Shown: positions 1 to 9,222, numbered from the stretch's first letter. The stretch is DNA of 64,000 nucleotides from JANWVO01 sp037446555 (GCA_037446555.1 JBBIIK010000001.1:223895-287894), one strand, 5' to 3'. Notes: generated by a model not told the origin, from the sequence alone. Program-made: numbers and translations.

Positions 1-1273
1 TCTCCAGTTCCCTGTATCCCCGGGCGAGCACTTCGACCACCTTCGGGTCGAACGCCTTGCCCGCTTCGCTAAGGATCACGCCCACCGCCTCATCCAAAGG
101 CAGCGCCTTTCGGTATTGGCGGTCCGTGGCCAGCGCGTCCAGCGTGTCCACGGCGGCCAGGATACGGGCGCCGAGCGGGATCTCTTCGCCCTTCAGCTTG
201 TCCGGATAGCCTGAGCCGTCCCAACGCTCGTGGTGGGAGCGGACAATGGGCGCCACCGGATAGGGGAAGCGCACGCGCTCCAGGATCTGGGCACCGACCA
301 CCGGATGGATCTTCATGCGCTCAAACTCTTCCGGCGTCAGCTTGCCCGGTTTGGAGATGATGTGCTCGGGTACGGCCAGCTTGCCGATGTCATGCAACAG
401 CGCGGCAGCGCGCAGCGCGTCGAGTTCCTCTCCACTCATGCCGAGGTCCTTGCCGATCTCGACGGCGTAGACCTGAACTCGCTGCAGATGTTCCTGGGTC
501 GTTTCGTCCTTGGCGTCGATGGCGAGCGCCAAAGCCTCAATCGTTCGCAGATGCAGGGATGCCATCTCCTCGGCGTGGCGGAGTCCGGCCTCTACCTTTT
601 CCAGGTATAGCTGGTAGGCGCGGTAGGGCAGGTAGGCGGCGAGCAGCAGCAGCAGGGGGATCTGCCAGCCAAATTGAATGCGGGCGAGATCGAACAGCGC
701 CGACAGCAGGGCCGCGGCCACAAAATAGGGCATCATCCAGAAAAACTGTTCCCGCCAGATGCGCCCGGGGCGCCCGCCATTCTGGATGGCCTCGCGGAGC
801 GCTTCAGGGAACGACAGCGTCAGGAAAACGGCGACGCCGGCGAGTACGGCGCTGATGGCGGCGGCCAGCTCCGGCCTTGACGAGGCCGGCTGAACCCCCC
901 GCAGAGCATAGTCGCCGCCAGCCATGGCTAAACTCCAGAGGGCCATAGCGAACAGAATCCGTTCTGCCGGCTTGCGCTCTCCGCGGCGGGCACCGAATTC
1001 CAGGGCGGCGCCGTTCAGCGCCCCCAAAAGGATCGCCTGCTCCGGTCGAAGGGCGCGCAGCCCAATCATCACAAACAGCAGGCTGGCGGGCAGGAGGTGT
1101 TCGCCTTGCCGGAGGCCCACCTGCCAGTAACTCGCCAGGCCGCTCAGCAGAAGATAGGAGAAGAACTGGAGCTGGTCCGCGGCCTTCCAGGAGAAGAGCG
1201 CGGGCACGGCGATAGCGGCGGCGATCAGGATCACGAGCCGCATATAGGCCCGGCCTACGCTTTCGGCGTGCAT
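1..1273 (-). CDS. Membrane-anchored HD-GYP domain protein (3' end outside window)
   Basis: Read directly from the minus strand; the frame stays open to the window edge, so the C-terminus is missing. The first ~210 residues are hydrophobic with several membrane segments and no recognisable sensor family. An HD-GYP domain follows: HDIGK carries the metal-binding HD pair and HHERWDGSGYP is the GYP signature. HD-GYP proteins hydrolyse cyclic di-GMP, so this is probably a membrane-bound c-di-GMP phosphodiesterase. The start chosen is ATG at 1273; an internal ATG ten codons later is possible. It is divergent from the sigma-54 activator and PilZ genes, which fits a small c-di-GMP-related locus (inference). 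A GGDEF or GAF domain could follow beyond the edge. Confidence 0.85.
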   Translation of the reverse strand, partial: MHAESVGRAYMRLVILIAAAIAVPALFSWKAADQLQFFSYLLLSGLASYWQVGLRQGEHLLPASLLFVMIGLRALRPEQAILLGALNGAALEFGARRGERKPAERILFAMALWSLAMAGGDYALRGVQPASSRPELAAAISAVLAGVAVFLTLSFPEALREAIQNGGRPGRIWREQFFWMMPYFVAAALLSALFDLARIQFGWQIPLLLLLAAYLPYRAYQLYLEKVEAGLRHAEEMASLHLRTIEALALAIDAKDETTQEHLQRVQVYAVEIGKDLGMSGEELDALRAAALLHDIGKLAVPEHIISKPGKLTPEEFERMKIHPVVGAQILERVRFPYPVAPIVRSHHERWDGSGYPDKLKGEEIPLGARILAAVDTLDALATDRQYRKALPLDEAVGVILSEAGKAFDPKVVEVLARGYRELE

Positions 1274-1410
1274 GACCCTAGAATCGGCTGCTCGGGCGAG
1301 GAACATTACGGCCTGGAGTCCTAAGGGGAATTCTCTGTCGTACCTCGGGGATTCGCCGGGCCGGGCAGCGCGGTTTCCACTACTCGCCTTTGCCGCCACA
1401 TTCCTGCAAG

Positions 1411-2472
1411 ATGGACATGACGGCACCCGAAATGTCACGCCAGACGGAAAGGCTCGACCTGCTCGGATTGGCGGCGGTGTTCGCCAGCCCGGCGATGCGC
1501 GCGCTGTTTGACATGACGGCGCGGGTGGCGCGTTCGCAGGCGGCGGTGTTGATTCTGGGGGAAAGTGGGACGGGCAAGGAGATAGTCGCGCGCGCGGTGC
1601 ATCATTTTTCGATGCGATGCGCGCGGCCGTGGGTGGACGTGAGCTGCGGCGCGCTGCCGGAGCACCTGCTGGAGAGCGAGCTGTTCGGGTATGAACGGGG
1701 CGCCTTCAGCGGGGCGGTGGCGCCCAAGCCGGGGCTGTTCGAGCTTGCGCATACTGGTACGTTATTGCTGGACGAGATCGGGGAGTTGGATCCCCGGATG
1801 CAGGTGAAGCTGCTCCGGGTGCTGGACGGCGTGCCGTATTACCGGCTGGGCGGAACGAAGAAGGTGCAGGTGGACGTGCGCATTGTGGCGGCGACCAACG
1901 CCGACCTGGAGCGGGCGGTGGAAGAGGGGCGGTTCCGGAGCGATCTGTACCACAGGCTCAGCCAGGTGGTGCTGCGCGTGCCGCCGCTGCGGGAACGGCG
2001 TGAGGATCTTGCGCCGCTGGCGGAACTGTTTCTGGCCGGATACGAACCCGAACCGAAGCTGACGCGGGGGGCTCTGGTGGCGCTGGAACGGTATCACTGG
2101 CCCGGCAACGTGCGCGAGCTCAGGAACGTGTTGACGCGGGCGGCGCTGGCGGCGGGCGGAGCGCCGATCGAGGCTGCTCACCTCGGGTTGCCCGCCGTGC
2201 TGCCTCAGGCGCCCGGGGCGGCGGTGATGGGCGGCTTGGAGTGGCTGGAGCGGGATGCGATTCTGAAGGCCCTTCATGAGACGGGCGGGCACCGGCAGAG
2301 GGCGGCGGCATTGCTGGGGATCAGCCGGCGGACCCTGAGCCGGAAACTGAAGCTGTATGGGAATCCGCAGGCCGTGCGGAACGGAGCGGGACGCAAGACG
2401 GCGCCGCCCGGTGAAGACTGCCTGGAGGAGAGGAGCGAGGATGAGCGCCAATTGGCGGGAAAAACGGCATGA
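1411..2472 (+). CDS. Sigma-54-dependent transcriptional activator without receiver domain
   Basis: An AAA+ enhancer-binding protein of 353 residues that would activate RpoN-dependent promoters. It has Walker A GESGTGKE (about 50-57), a sigma-54 contact loop written GAFSGA rather than the usual GAFTGA (about 97-102), Walker B LLLDEIG (about 118-124) and a C-terminal Fis-type helix-turn-helix (GGHRQRAAALLGISRRTLSR). Only ~30 residues precede the AAA+ domain, so there is no response-regulator receiver and input must come from elsewhere. The frame is open from a TTG at 1390; the ATG at 1411 is preferred, although the ribosome site is weak. It overlaps the downstream PilZ gene by 32 bases, indicating co-expression. 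Its target promoters are not evident here. Confidence 0.9.
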   Translation: MDMTAPEMSRQTERLDLLGLAAVFASPAMRALFDMTARVARSQAAVLILGESGTGKEIVARAVHHFSMRCARPWVDVSCGALPEHLLESELFGYERGAFSGAVAPKPGLFELAHTGTLLLDEIGELDPRMQVKLLRVLDGVPYYRLGGTKKVQVDVRIVAATNADLERAVEEGRFRSDLYHRLSQVVLRVPPLRERREDLAPLAELFLAGYEPEPKLTRGALVALERYHWPGNVRELRNVLTRAALAAGGAPIEAAHLGLPAVLPQAPGAAVMGGLEWLERDAILKALHETGGHRQRAAALLGISRRTLSRKLKLYGNPQAVRNGAGRKTAPPGEDCLEERSEDERQLAGKTA

Positions 2473-2719
2473 GCCGCGCCGGCCGGCCAGCGGCCCGGTA
2501 AGGTTGAGCGTCGGCCTCGGATGGCGGCCGCAAAGCGTGGCTGGCGTTCTGCTCGACGTCAGCTCCCACGGCTTCCGGGCGGCGCATGACTATGCCGGGC
2601 TGAGCGCCGGCCAAGAGGTGGGCTTCGAGCATGAAGGGCGGCAGGGACGCGCCCGGGTGGCATGGACGCGGGTGGCGGAGGGGAAGGTCGAGTCCGGCTT
2701 TTTCGTATTGAACGGCTGA
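2441..2719 (+). CDS. PilZ domain protein
   Basis: A protein of 92 residues made almost entirely of one PilZ domain, the c-di-GMP receptor fold. The N-terminal arginine motif (EKRHEPRR, fits RxxxR) and the DVSSHGFR motif (fits D/NxSxxG) that contact c-di-GMP are both present. The start is the ATG at 2441, inside the end of the sigma-54 activator gene. The longer upstream reading of this frame overlaps that gene and is probably not translated. Together with the divergent HD-GYP gene this makes a local c-di-GMP theme; the protein it modulates is unknown. Confidence 0.85.
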   Translation: MSANWREKRHEPRRPASGPVRLSVGLGWRPQSVAGVLLDVSSHGFRAAHDYAGLSAGQEVGFEHEGRQGRARVAWTRVAEGKVESGFFVLNG

Positions 2720-2765
2720 GCGGGTCGCGGCGTCCGCGTTGTACCCGCAAGAGGGCTGCGGTTCG

Positions 2766-2771
2766 TATAAT
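2766..2771 (+). promoter_or_regulatory. Candidate -10 box for the SBBP gene
   Basis: A perfect TATAAT lies 41 bases before the ATG at 2813. No good -35 hexamer sits at 16-18 bases spacing; TTGTAC at 2739-2744 is too far. It is plausible as the promoter of the beta-propeller gene, but is a motif match only. Confidence 0.35.
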
Positions 2772-2812
2772 GAAGTGTTTGGACTTCCCCGCTAGGGGCG
2801 CCTACTTCCATC

Positions 2813-5122
2813 ATGCGCATTCCGCTTGCCCTTTTCGCCGCAGCCCTGTTTGCGGCCGCCGCTCCGGGCGGCGAGACGGATCCTCGACAGGCATTTTCCC
2901 GGCTGGCAGGATGGTTTGAGCCGGGCCCGGCCCCCGGCACATACCTGAGCCGGAGCACCGAGCTGGCTTTGGCCGTGGACGGCCGGGGAGCGCTGCTGGC
3001 GCGCCCGGGTTTCCGCGTCCGCCTGGGATTCCGGGACGGACATGCCACGCGGCTGGAGGCGCTGGAGCCTTTGCCTGGCATGAGCCAATATCTGGTAGGT
3101 CGCGATCCGCAGCAGTGGCGCCGGCAGGTGCCACAGTTCCGCAAGGTGGCTGCGCGGGGTGTATACCCGGGGATCGACGTCGTTTACTACTCGACGGGCA
3201 AGCAACTGGAGTATGACTTTCTGGTGGCGCCTGGAGCAGATCCGGGCATGATCCGGCTGGAGTTCGACGGCGCCGCGGCGCGGCTGGAGGCGGACGGTAG
3301 TCTGAGCCTCGGTGGCAAGATTCGCCAAAAGCCGCCGGTGGCGTATCAACTGGCGCAGGGGCGCAGGGTGCCTGTCGAGAGCCGGTATGCGGTGGAAGGC
3401 GGTGCGGTGCGGATTGAACTGGGTTCCTATGATGGCAGCCTACCGCTGGTGATCGATCCTGTGATCGACTGGGGTGGCTACTTCGGCGGCGAGGAGATGG
3501 AGATCATCCGGAGCGTGGCGGCAGATCCTGACGGTGGCTACTGGATCGCAGGCAGTTCGAATTCGATCCTGCCGATCGCGCCGGGTACGGACCCACGTCT
3601 CTGGGAGCGCAACGGCAACCGCGCGGCGACGACGCTGGCGGCAGGGGTAACAGCGGCAGATGACACGATCACTGTGGAGTCCGCCACCGGCTTCCCCTTC
3701 GCGCCGACCTACAACATCGTGATTGACCAGGAAGAGATGACGGTGACGCAGATCGCTGGCGGCACCACGTGGACCGTGCGCCGCGGCGTGAACGGGACAA
3801 CCCCGGCGGATCACGAAAAAGGATCGGGCGTGTTTTACTACGTCCCGGACGTCACCACGCGCGACGCTTTCCTGGCGAAGATCGTGCCGGACGGGGACAG
3901 CTGGCGCGTGGCCTACTTCACGTATCTCGGCGGGCGCGGTGAGGACGAGGCGACCTCGATCGCCATGCTGGGGCGCCGCGTGGCGGTGACGGGCACAACG
4001 GCGTCGGAGGACTTCCCGGTGTCCTACAATGCATTCCAACCCGAGCGCAACGCCCAGTTCGACATCTTTATCGTGCTCTACGATCCGCAGGCTTCCGGGC
4101 TGGACACGCTGACGTTCTCGACCTACTACGGCGGCGAGCTCTCCGACACGCCCACCTCCATCGCCGCGGGACCCAATGGACGCATCGCTGTGGCGGGCTA
4201 TACCGACTCCGGCTTTTTGAAGTTCATGGTTTCCGAAGTGTCGCTGCAGCCCGCCAACCGGGGCGGCACGGAGGCGTTTCTGATCGTTGCCGATCCATTC
4301 CAGGAAGCGCCCGGCTCGCTGGTATATGCGACGTATTTCGGCGGCTCCTCCACCGACATCGCCAACGCCGTGGCGTTTGATTCCGAAGGCAAGGTCTATG
4401 TGGCGGGCGTCACGATGTCGGAAGACCTTCCCGACACGGACAACGCGCAGATCCATCATCCGCTCTCCACAGGCGACGGGTTCCTGCTGAAGATCGATCC
4501 TGACAAGCTGTGGTTTGACTCGTTCCTGTACGGCGGCTACTGGGGCGGCAACGATCTCGACGTGATCACGGCGATGACGGTGACGGCTCCGGACGAGGTC
4601 TGGATTGCGGGTTACACGTTTTCCGACGACCTGCCCGTTTCGTTGGGCGCTCATCAAGTTTCGCGGCGCGGGGCGGCGGACGCCTTCGTGGCGAAGCTGA
4701 ACCTGCGGGAGTACGGCGCCGCCTTCGTTCCCTTCTGCACGTATTTCGGCGGCTTGCGCAGCGAGGTGCCATACGGGATGGCCTATGACGCGGGCTCTGG
4801 CACAGTGACGCTGACCGGATACACGACCTCGCCCGATTTCCCGGTGAAGAACTTCCCCGGATACGAGCAGCCGTTGATCCGCTCCTACGAGATCTTTGTG
4901 ACCCGGTTTGCGCCGGAGCAGACGGGAGTCGATCAGCTGGTCTGGTCGACGATGTTCGGCGGCGCCAATGCCGACGTGGGCACCGGCATCACCATCGGGC
5001 CGGACGGCAGCGTGTTCGTGGGCGGCTATACGACGTCGCTGAACCTGAACATCCGGGGGGCGGCGGCGAAGCCCAACGGGCTGGGACGCGACGCGGGAGT
5101 GTTCCTGCGCATTATTCCCTGA
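2813..5122 (+). CDS. Secreted SBBP-repeat beta-propeller protein
   Basis: 769 residues. A Sec signal peptide (MRIPLALFAAALFAAAAPG) is followed by an N-terminal domain typical of acidobacterial SBBP proteins (GVYPGIDVVYYSTGKQLEYD). Repeated blades of the form tYfGG..D.a..ia.d..G.vyv.G.T.s.dfP follow, visible at about residues 370, 430, 500, 570 and 640. Such proteins are exported and probably form beta-propellers; their substrates are generally unknown. A low-complexity insert around residues 265-340 (AATTLAAGVTAADDTITVES and following) resembles an adhesive or virion-type module inserted between blades. The gene stands alone, transcribed away from the PilZ gene. Confidence 0.85.
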   Translation: MRIPLALFAAALFAAAAPGGETDPRQAFSRLAGWFEPGPAPGTYLSRSTELALAVDGRGALLARPGFRVRLGFRDGHATRLEALEPLPGMSQYLVGRDPQQWRRQVPQFRKVAARGVYPGIDVVYYSTGKQLEYDFLVAPGADPGMIRLEFDGAAARLEADGSLSLGGKIRQKPPVAYQLAQGRRVPVESRYAVEGGAVRIELGSYDGSLPLVIDPVIDWGGYFGGEEMEIIRSVAADPDGGYWIAGSSNSILPIAPGTDPRLWERNGNRAATTLAAGVTAADDTITVESATGFPFAPTYNIVIDQEEMTVTQIAGGTTWTVRRGVNGTTPADHEKGSGVFYYVPDVTTRDAFLAKIVPDGDSWRVAYFTYLGGRGEDEATSIAMLGRRVAVTGTTASEDFPVSYNAFQPERNAQFDIFIVLYDPQASGLDTLTFSTYYGGELSDTPTSIAAGPNGRIAVAGYTDSGFLKFMVSEVSLQPANRGGTEAFLIVADPFQEAPGSLVYATYFGGSSTDIANAVAFDSEGKVYVAGVTMSEDLPDTDNAQIHHPLSTGDGFLLKIDPDKLWFDSFLYGGYWGGNDLDVITAMTVTAPDEVWIAGYTFSDDLPVSLGAHQVSRRGAADAFVAKLNLREYGAAFVPFCTYFGGLRSEVPYGMAYDAGSGTVTLTGYTTSPDFPVKNFPGYEQPLIRSYEIFVTRFAPEQTGVDQLVWSTMFGGANADVGTGITIGPDGSVFVGGYTTSLNLNIRGAAAKPNGLGRDAGVFLRIIP

Positions 5123-5238
5123 GCCGCCGGGGGCGCGGCTTCGATAGAATGGCGCTGGCAGGTAACCTGCGCCGCGCAATCGCGCCTGAATGTTTTTGGG
5201 CGGACAGGCGTGCGCCTGCCCGTGTTTCAGGTGGATTC

Positions 5239-6465
5239 ATGCCGATCCTTCGTTCCTTTCTTACAGCTCTGCCCGCCGCTATTCCCTTCTTGCTTTTGCT
5301 AGCCGGCTGCGGGCGCAACCAGGCGGGTCCGGCGAAGAAAGAAGCTGGTCCGGCGGCAGTGCGCGTGGCACAGGTGTCACAGCGCACCATTTTGCGGGCG
5401 ATTGAAAGCGTCGGCACGCTGTTTCCCTATGACGAGGCGATCATCAGCGCCGAGGTAGACGGTCCTTTGGTAGGGGTGCTCGCCGACTTGGGAGACGCGG
5501 TGAAAGAAGGCCAGGTGCTGGCGCGGATCTCTGACGAGGAGCAGCGCTACCTGGTGGCGCAGCAGGAGGCGCAGTTGCGGCAGTCGCTCGAGCGGCTCGG
5601 GCTGAGGGACGAGAGCGACAGGCTGGCCAACATCGAGGATGCGCCCGATGTGCGGCGGGCGCGGGCCGACCTTTTCGACGCCGAGACGCGGTACAAGCGC
5701 GTGCGCGAGCTCGTCGACCAGGGCATCGGGCCGCAATCGGACCTGGACCAGGCGCTGGCGCGCTTCCAGGCGGCGCAGGCGGCCTACGACCAGACGCGCA
5801 ACCAGACGCGGAACCTGTTACAGGAGATTGAACGGTTCAAGGCTTCGCTGAGCCTGCAGCGGAAGAAGCTCCGCGACACGGTGGTGCGCGCGCCCTTCGC
5901 CGCGTACGTCAAGGAACGGCAGGCGGTGGCGGGCGCCTACGTACGCGCCAACTCGCCATTGTTCACGCTGGTCAAAATCGATCCGATCCGCCTGCGCATC
6001 GAGGTGCCGGAGCGGATGAGCCCGTGGGTGCGCGCGGGGCAAGACGTGGAGGTGACGGTGGAAGCTTTCGCCGAACGGAAGTTCGCCGGGCGCGTGTGGC
6101 GCATCTCGCCCACCGTGGACCAGACCAAGCGCACTTTTGTCGTCGAGGCGCTGATCCAGAACCCGCACAACGAGCTGAAGCCGGGCTCTTACGCGAGGGC
6201 GCGGGTCCAGACGGAGAAACAGGAGACGATCACGGTCGTGCCTGCGCGCGCTGTGCTTTATGTGCTGGGGGCGAACAAGAGCTTCGTGGTGAAGCCGGAT
6301 TCGACCGTCGAGGTACGCGAGGTCAAAGTGGGCGAGCGCTTGCCGCAGGAGGTGGAGATCCTGGAAGGGCTTGAGCCGGGCGAGACGGTGGCGGTGACCA
6401 ACCTGGCTCGGCTGACGCCCGGCATGAGCGTCAAAGTGCAAACGGGAGCGCCGCCGAAGGGCTGA
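5239..6465 (+). CDS. RND efflux periplasmic adaptor (membrane fusion) lipoprotein
   Basis: 408 residues from the ATG at 5239, preceded by GGTGGA. The N-terminus is a lipoprotein signal ending in a lipobox (FLLLLAGCGRN), followed by the barrel-sandwich halves (IISAEVDGPLVGVLADLGDAV near the start and VVRAPFAAYVKERQAVAGAY after the hairpin). Between them is a long coiled-coil hairpin rich in E, R and Q (about 100-200), and a C-terminal beta-barrel region follows. The family bridges an inner-membrane RND or ABC pump to an outer-membrane channel. No pump or TolC-like gene is adjacent: the next gene is on the other strand, so the partner must be elsewhere. Confidence 0.88.
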   Translation: MPILRSFLTALPAAIPFLLLLAGCGRNQAGPAKKEAGPAAVRVAQVSQRTILRAIESVGTLFPYDEAIISAEVDGPLVGVLADLGDAVKEGQVLARISDEEQRYLVAQQEAQLRQSLERLGLRDESDRLANIEDAPDVRRARADLFDAETRYKRVRELVDQGIGPQSDLDQALARFQAAQAAYDQTRNQTRNLLQEIERFKASLSLQRKKLRDTVVRAPFAAYVKERQAVAGAYVRANSPLFTLVKIDPIRLRIEVPERMSPWVRAGQDVEVTVEAFAERKFAGRVWRISPTVDQTKRTFVVEALIQNPHNELKPGSYARARVQTEKQETITVVPARAVLYVLGANKSFVVKPDSTVEVREVKVGERLPQEVEILEGLEPGETVAVTNLARLTPGMSVKVQTGAPPKG

Positions 6466-6664
6466 GGCTGGCAGCGCCTGAACCTCTCCGGGCCGTGAGG
6501 CCCTCCCGTGGAGGTCCATCCCATCGTGGCTACTGCGCGTGGAGTGGCAGGAGCCTGCCGTGCGCGGGCTTCGCGCGCTGGCAGGTGAACGCAGGTTCGA
6601 GTTGGCGGGCAGCGGCTTCCACGCCGCCGTGGCTTACGCGCGAGTTTCAGAAAGTCCGGCAGGA

Positions 6665-7759
6665 TCAGCGCCTGGGCCGCGCGGCCTGCCGCTCCTTTTC
6701 CTGAAGTTCGAGCACGATGGCGCGGTGACGCTGGCCGTCCTGCCGGCGGCCGAGCCGGAAATAGACCTGGGCCAGCTGCAAGTGCGCCTCGGTAAACGCG
6801 GGGCTTTCGCGCACCAGCGCCTCCAACAGAGGCAGCGCCTCCTCGTTGCGGCCCGCCGCGGCCAGCAGCGCCGCTTTCTGATAACGCGCCGCCACGGAGG
6901 AGGGTCTCAGCCGCAGGGCCTTCTCGATATGGGGCAGCGCGGTGGCATGCTCGTTCTCCATACGCAGGATAGCGCCAAGGCGAAGATTGGCCTCGAAGTC
7001 ATTGGGGTCCTGTTCGAGCGCCAGACGGAAGGCCGCACGCGCGCCGGCGTTGTCGTCGTTCTCCATGCGCGCCATGCCGACGAGCGTCTGCAAGCCAGGC
7101 AAGGATGGCGAGGCGGCGGCCGCCTTTTCCAGCGTCTTCAGGGCCGCGCCGTAGTCGGCAGCGAATAGTTGCGAGGCGCCGATCAGCATCTGCACTTCAG
7201 GCGAATCGCCGCGGCGCAAGAGCCGGTCGATCACCGCCTGGCCCTTGTCGAGCTGCCCGTCGCGCAACAGCGCCATGCCGAACAGGTAGGAGACGGTATC
7301 GTCGGCAGGGTGGAACCGCGAATAGGGCTCGAGAATGGCGATCAGCTTGAGGTGCTCGCCCAGGCGCAGGTAGCAGTCGGCCAGCAGGAGCAGCGCCTGC
7401 CGGTTGCCAGGATCGCGCCGGCGGACCTCGGCGAGGTCCTCCGCAGCAGCCTCGAAGCTGCCCGCCTTGTAGCGCGCCAGCGCCAGATTCAGGCGGACAC
7501 CGGTGTTGGATGGGTCGCGGCGCAGCGCCGCCTCGTATTCCGGGATGGCCTCTTCATAACGGCCCAGCGCGCTGAGCGCCGCTCCGAGATTGGACCTCGT
7601 GACGACGGAATCCGGATGGATTTCGAGCACGCGGCGGTACAACTCGACGGCTTGTTCGAACTTGCCTTGCTGTTGAAGCTCGACCGCCTGCTTGTAGAGT
7701 TCCACCGGTCCCTGCGCCGCCGCACAGGCCAGCCACAACGCCGCCGCCAGGATCCGCAT
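6665..7759 (-). CDS. Tetratricopeptide-repeat protein, exported
   Basis: 364 residues from the ATG at 7759, chosen because a short signal peptide (MRILAAALWLACAAAQ) starts there; the frame is open much further upstream but reads as junk. The body is about nine TPR units (for example YKQAVELQQQGKFEQAVELY and NLGAALSALGRYEEAIPEYE), predicted to form a helical protein-binding solenoid in the periplasm. The end is very basic (KERQAARPRR). It has no enzymatic motif and no co-transcribed neighbour, so only a scaffold role can be inferred. Confidence 0.8.
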   Translation of the reverse strand: MRILAAALWLACAAAQGPVELYKQAVELQQQGKFEQAVELYRRVLEIHPDSVVTRSNLGAALSALGRYEEAIPEYEAALRRDPSNTGVRLNLALARYKAGSFEAAAEDLAEVRRRDPGNRQALLLLADCYLRLGEHLKLIAILEPYSRFHPADDTVSYLFGMALLRDGQLDKGQAVIDRLLRRGDSPEVQMLIGASQLFAADYGAALKTLEKAAAASPSLPGLQTLVGMARMENDDNAGARAAFRLALEQDPNDFEANLRLGAILRMENEHATALPHIEKALRLRPSSVAARYQKAALLAAAGRNEEALPLLEALVRESPAFTEAHLQLAQVYFRLGRRQDGQRHRAIVLELQEKERQAARPRR

Positions 7760-7837
7760 CGCCCCCAGAATGGCAGAGGCCCGGAGGAGGGTGCAAGCTG
7801 CACGCCGGCTCCGGAGCGAGAGGGTCGCCGAACCAGT

Positions 7838-8584
7838 ATGCTTGAATGCGCGACGGAAATCCGGACTCAAACAACGTCCGAGGAAAACGAACAACCCGTC
7901 CCGGCGGCCGCCCGGCAGGTAGGCTTCTGGTCCGCTGTTTCGGCGACGGTGTTCAGCCTCGCCTACGTCGTGGCGCAACTGGCAGAGCGGATGGGGCTGC
8001 CGGGGTCGCAGGGGGGACCATCCAGTTCGAGCACGGTTGCCGGACTTGTGCTCCTCTTGACGCCATCTTTCTTCCTTGGGTCCTCCTTGTCTTCTTCTTG
8101 AGGCAAGCATCCACGAGATGGCTGCCCCGGAGAAGAGAATCTGGAGCCGCGCCGCCTTCGGCTTTGGATCGCCTACGCCACCTTCATCAGCACTGTCTAC
8201 TTTGTGCAGTTGACTCTGGTGGCACCCCGCATCGCCCAAGGGCGGACCAGCGGTATCGAGGTGCTTCTTTTCGTTCCCTTCGACTCGTTCCTGTACGCGG
8301 TGGACATCCTTGGCTACAGCTTCATGAGCGCTGCCACGCTTCTCGCGGCGCCTATCTTCTCTGGAGGGGGCATCCGGCGTGTGGCGCGCTGCTTTCTGAC
8401 CGCAAACGGGCTGCTGATTCCTTTCCTCGCGCTCCAGATGTACTTTCACTCGCTCATCTGGATCGCTGCCCTGTGGGCGGTGACCTTCCCGGCATCGACG
8501 CTGGCGCTGGCGCTCCTGTTCCACCGTGCGCCCGCGGCCGGACTCGCCCGCAGCCCCGGCATTTTGGCAGGGGGAGGGGCCTGA
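7838..8584 (+). pseudogene. Frameshifted integral membrane protein gene
   Basis: An ATG at 7838 opens a frame with a membrane segment (VGFWSAVSATVFSLAYVVAQ) that stops at 8101. The same frame resumes after the stop and is hydrophobic to 8584 (IAYATFISTVYFVQLTLVAP and later segments). The missing middle is found in the other two frames: PWVLLVFFL (8071-8097) and EASIHEMAAPEKRIWSRAAF (8100-8159). Stitching frames 2, 1, 0, 2 gives one plausible polytopic protein of ~245 residues. This implies three single-base losses within ~100 bases, or equivalent indels. The family is not recognised. It is either a decayed gene or a run of assembly errors. Confidence 0.65.
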
Positions 8585-8635
8585 TGGCCGCTGCTTCCCG
8601 CGCGAGGCCGCGCCTCAAACCGGAGCCGTGAGTCC

Positions 8636-8644
8636 TGATACAAT
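8636..8644 (+). promoter_or_regulatory. Candidate extended -10 promoter of nuoB
   Basis: TGATACAAT fits an extended -10 element (TGnTAnAAT). It would place the transcript start about 10 bases before the nuoB ATG at 8662, with a CGGAGA ribosome site in the short leader. No clear -35 box is seen. Motif match only. Confidence 0.35.
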
Positions 8645-8661
8645 ACGAGCACGGAGACGCC

Positions 8662-9222
8662 ATGTACCTGGAGAACGTCAACGAGCGGAACTTCCTGGTC
8701 ACCTCGGTCGACTACGTGTTCAACTGGGCGCGGAAGTCGTCGCTCTGGCCACTGACCTTCGGCCTGGCCTGCTGCGCCATCGAGATGATCGCCTCGTCAG
8801 CGTCGCGCTTCGACATTGCGCGCTACGGGGCCGAGGTCTTCCGCCCGAGCCCGAGGCAGTCGGACCTGATGATCGTGGCCGGAACCGTGACGCTGAAAAT
8901 GGCGCCCGTGCTGAAGCGCATCTACGACCAGATGCCGGAACCAAAGTGGGTGATTTCGATGGGTGCCTGCTCGAGCGTGGGCGGCCCGTTCAACACCTAC
9001 GCCGTGCTCCAGGGAGTCGACAGGATCGTACCCGTGGACGTCTACGTCTACGGTTGCCCGCCCCGGCCCGAGAACCTGTTTTACGGGCTGCTGAAGCTCC
9101 AGGACAAGATCGACCAGATGAGCCTGGTGCGCCGGCCGACCGAGGTGCGGCTCGACGAGTCGATGCTTGAGGACTTCAAGAAGCGCGTGATGATCGCACA
9201 GACGCAGAATCCGGCGGCGTGA
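8662..9222 (+). CDS. nuoB: NADH-quinone oxidoreductase subunit B (stand-alone)
   Basis: A 186-residue NuoB/PSST subunit, which carries iron-sulfur cluster N2, the last electron carrier before quinone in complex I. All four cluster cysteines are visible: the tandem C37-C38 (GLACCAIEM), C103 (GACSSVGG) and C132 (YGCPPRPE). The length matches the family. No other complex I gene lies in this window, although nuoB usually sits inside a nuo operon; here it is followed, with a 4-base overlap, by pgeF. It may be a second copy, or the nuo operon may be split in this genome. The motifs are intact, so I expect it to be functional. Confidence 0.93.
   Translation: MYLENVNERNFLVTSVDYVFNWARKSSLWPLTFGLACCAIEMIASSASRFDIARYGAEVFRPSPRQSDLMIVAGTVTLKMAPVLKRIYDQMPEPKWVISMGACSSVGGPFNTYAVLQGVDRIVPVDVYVYGCPPRPENLFYGLLKLQDKIDQMSLVRRPTEVRLDESMLEDFKKRVMIAQTQNPAA

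Noticed and set aside
3440..5179. 579-residue minus-strand open frame
   Set aside because: Antisense shadow of the SBBP gene; H/R/V-rich with no motif.
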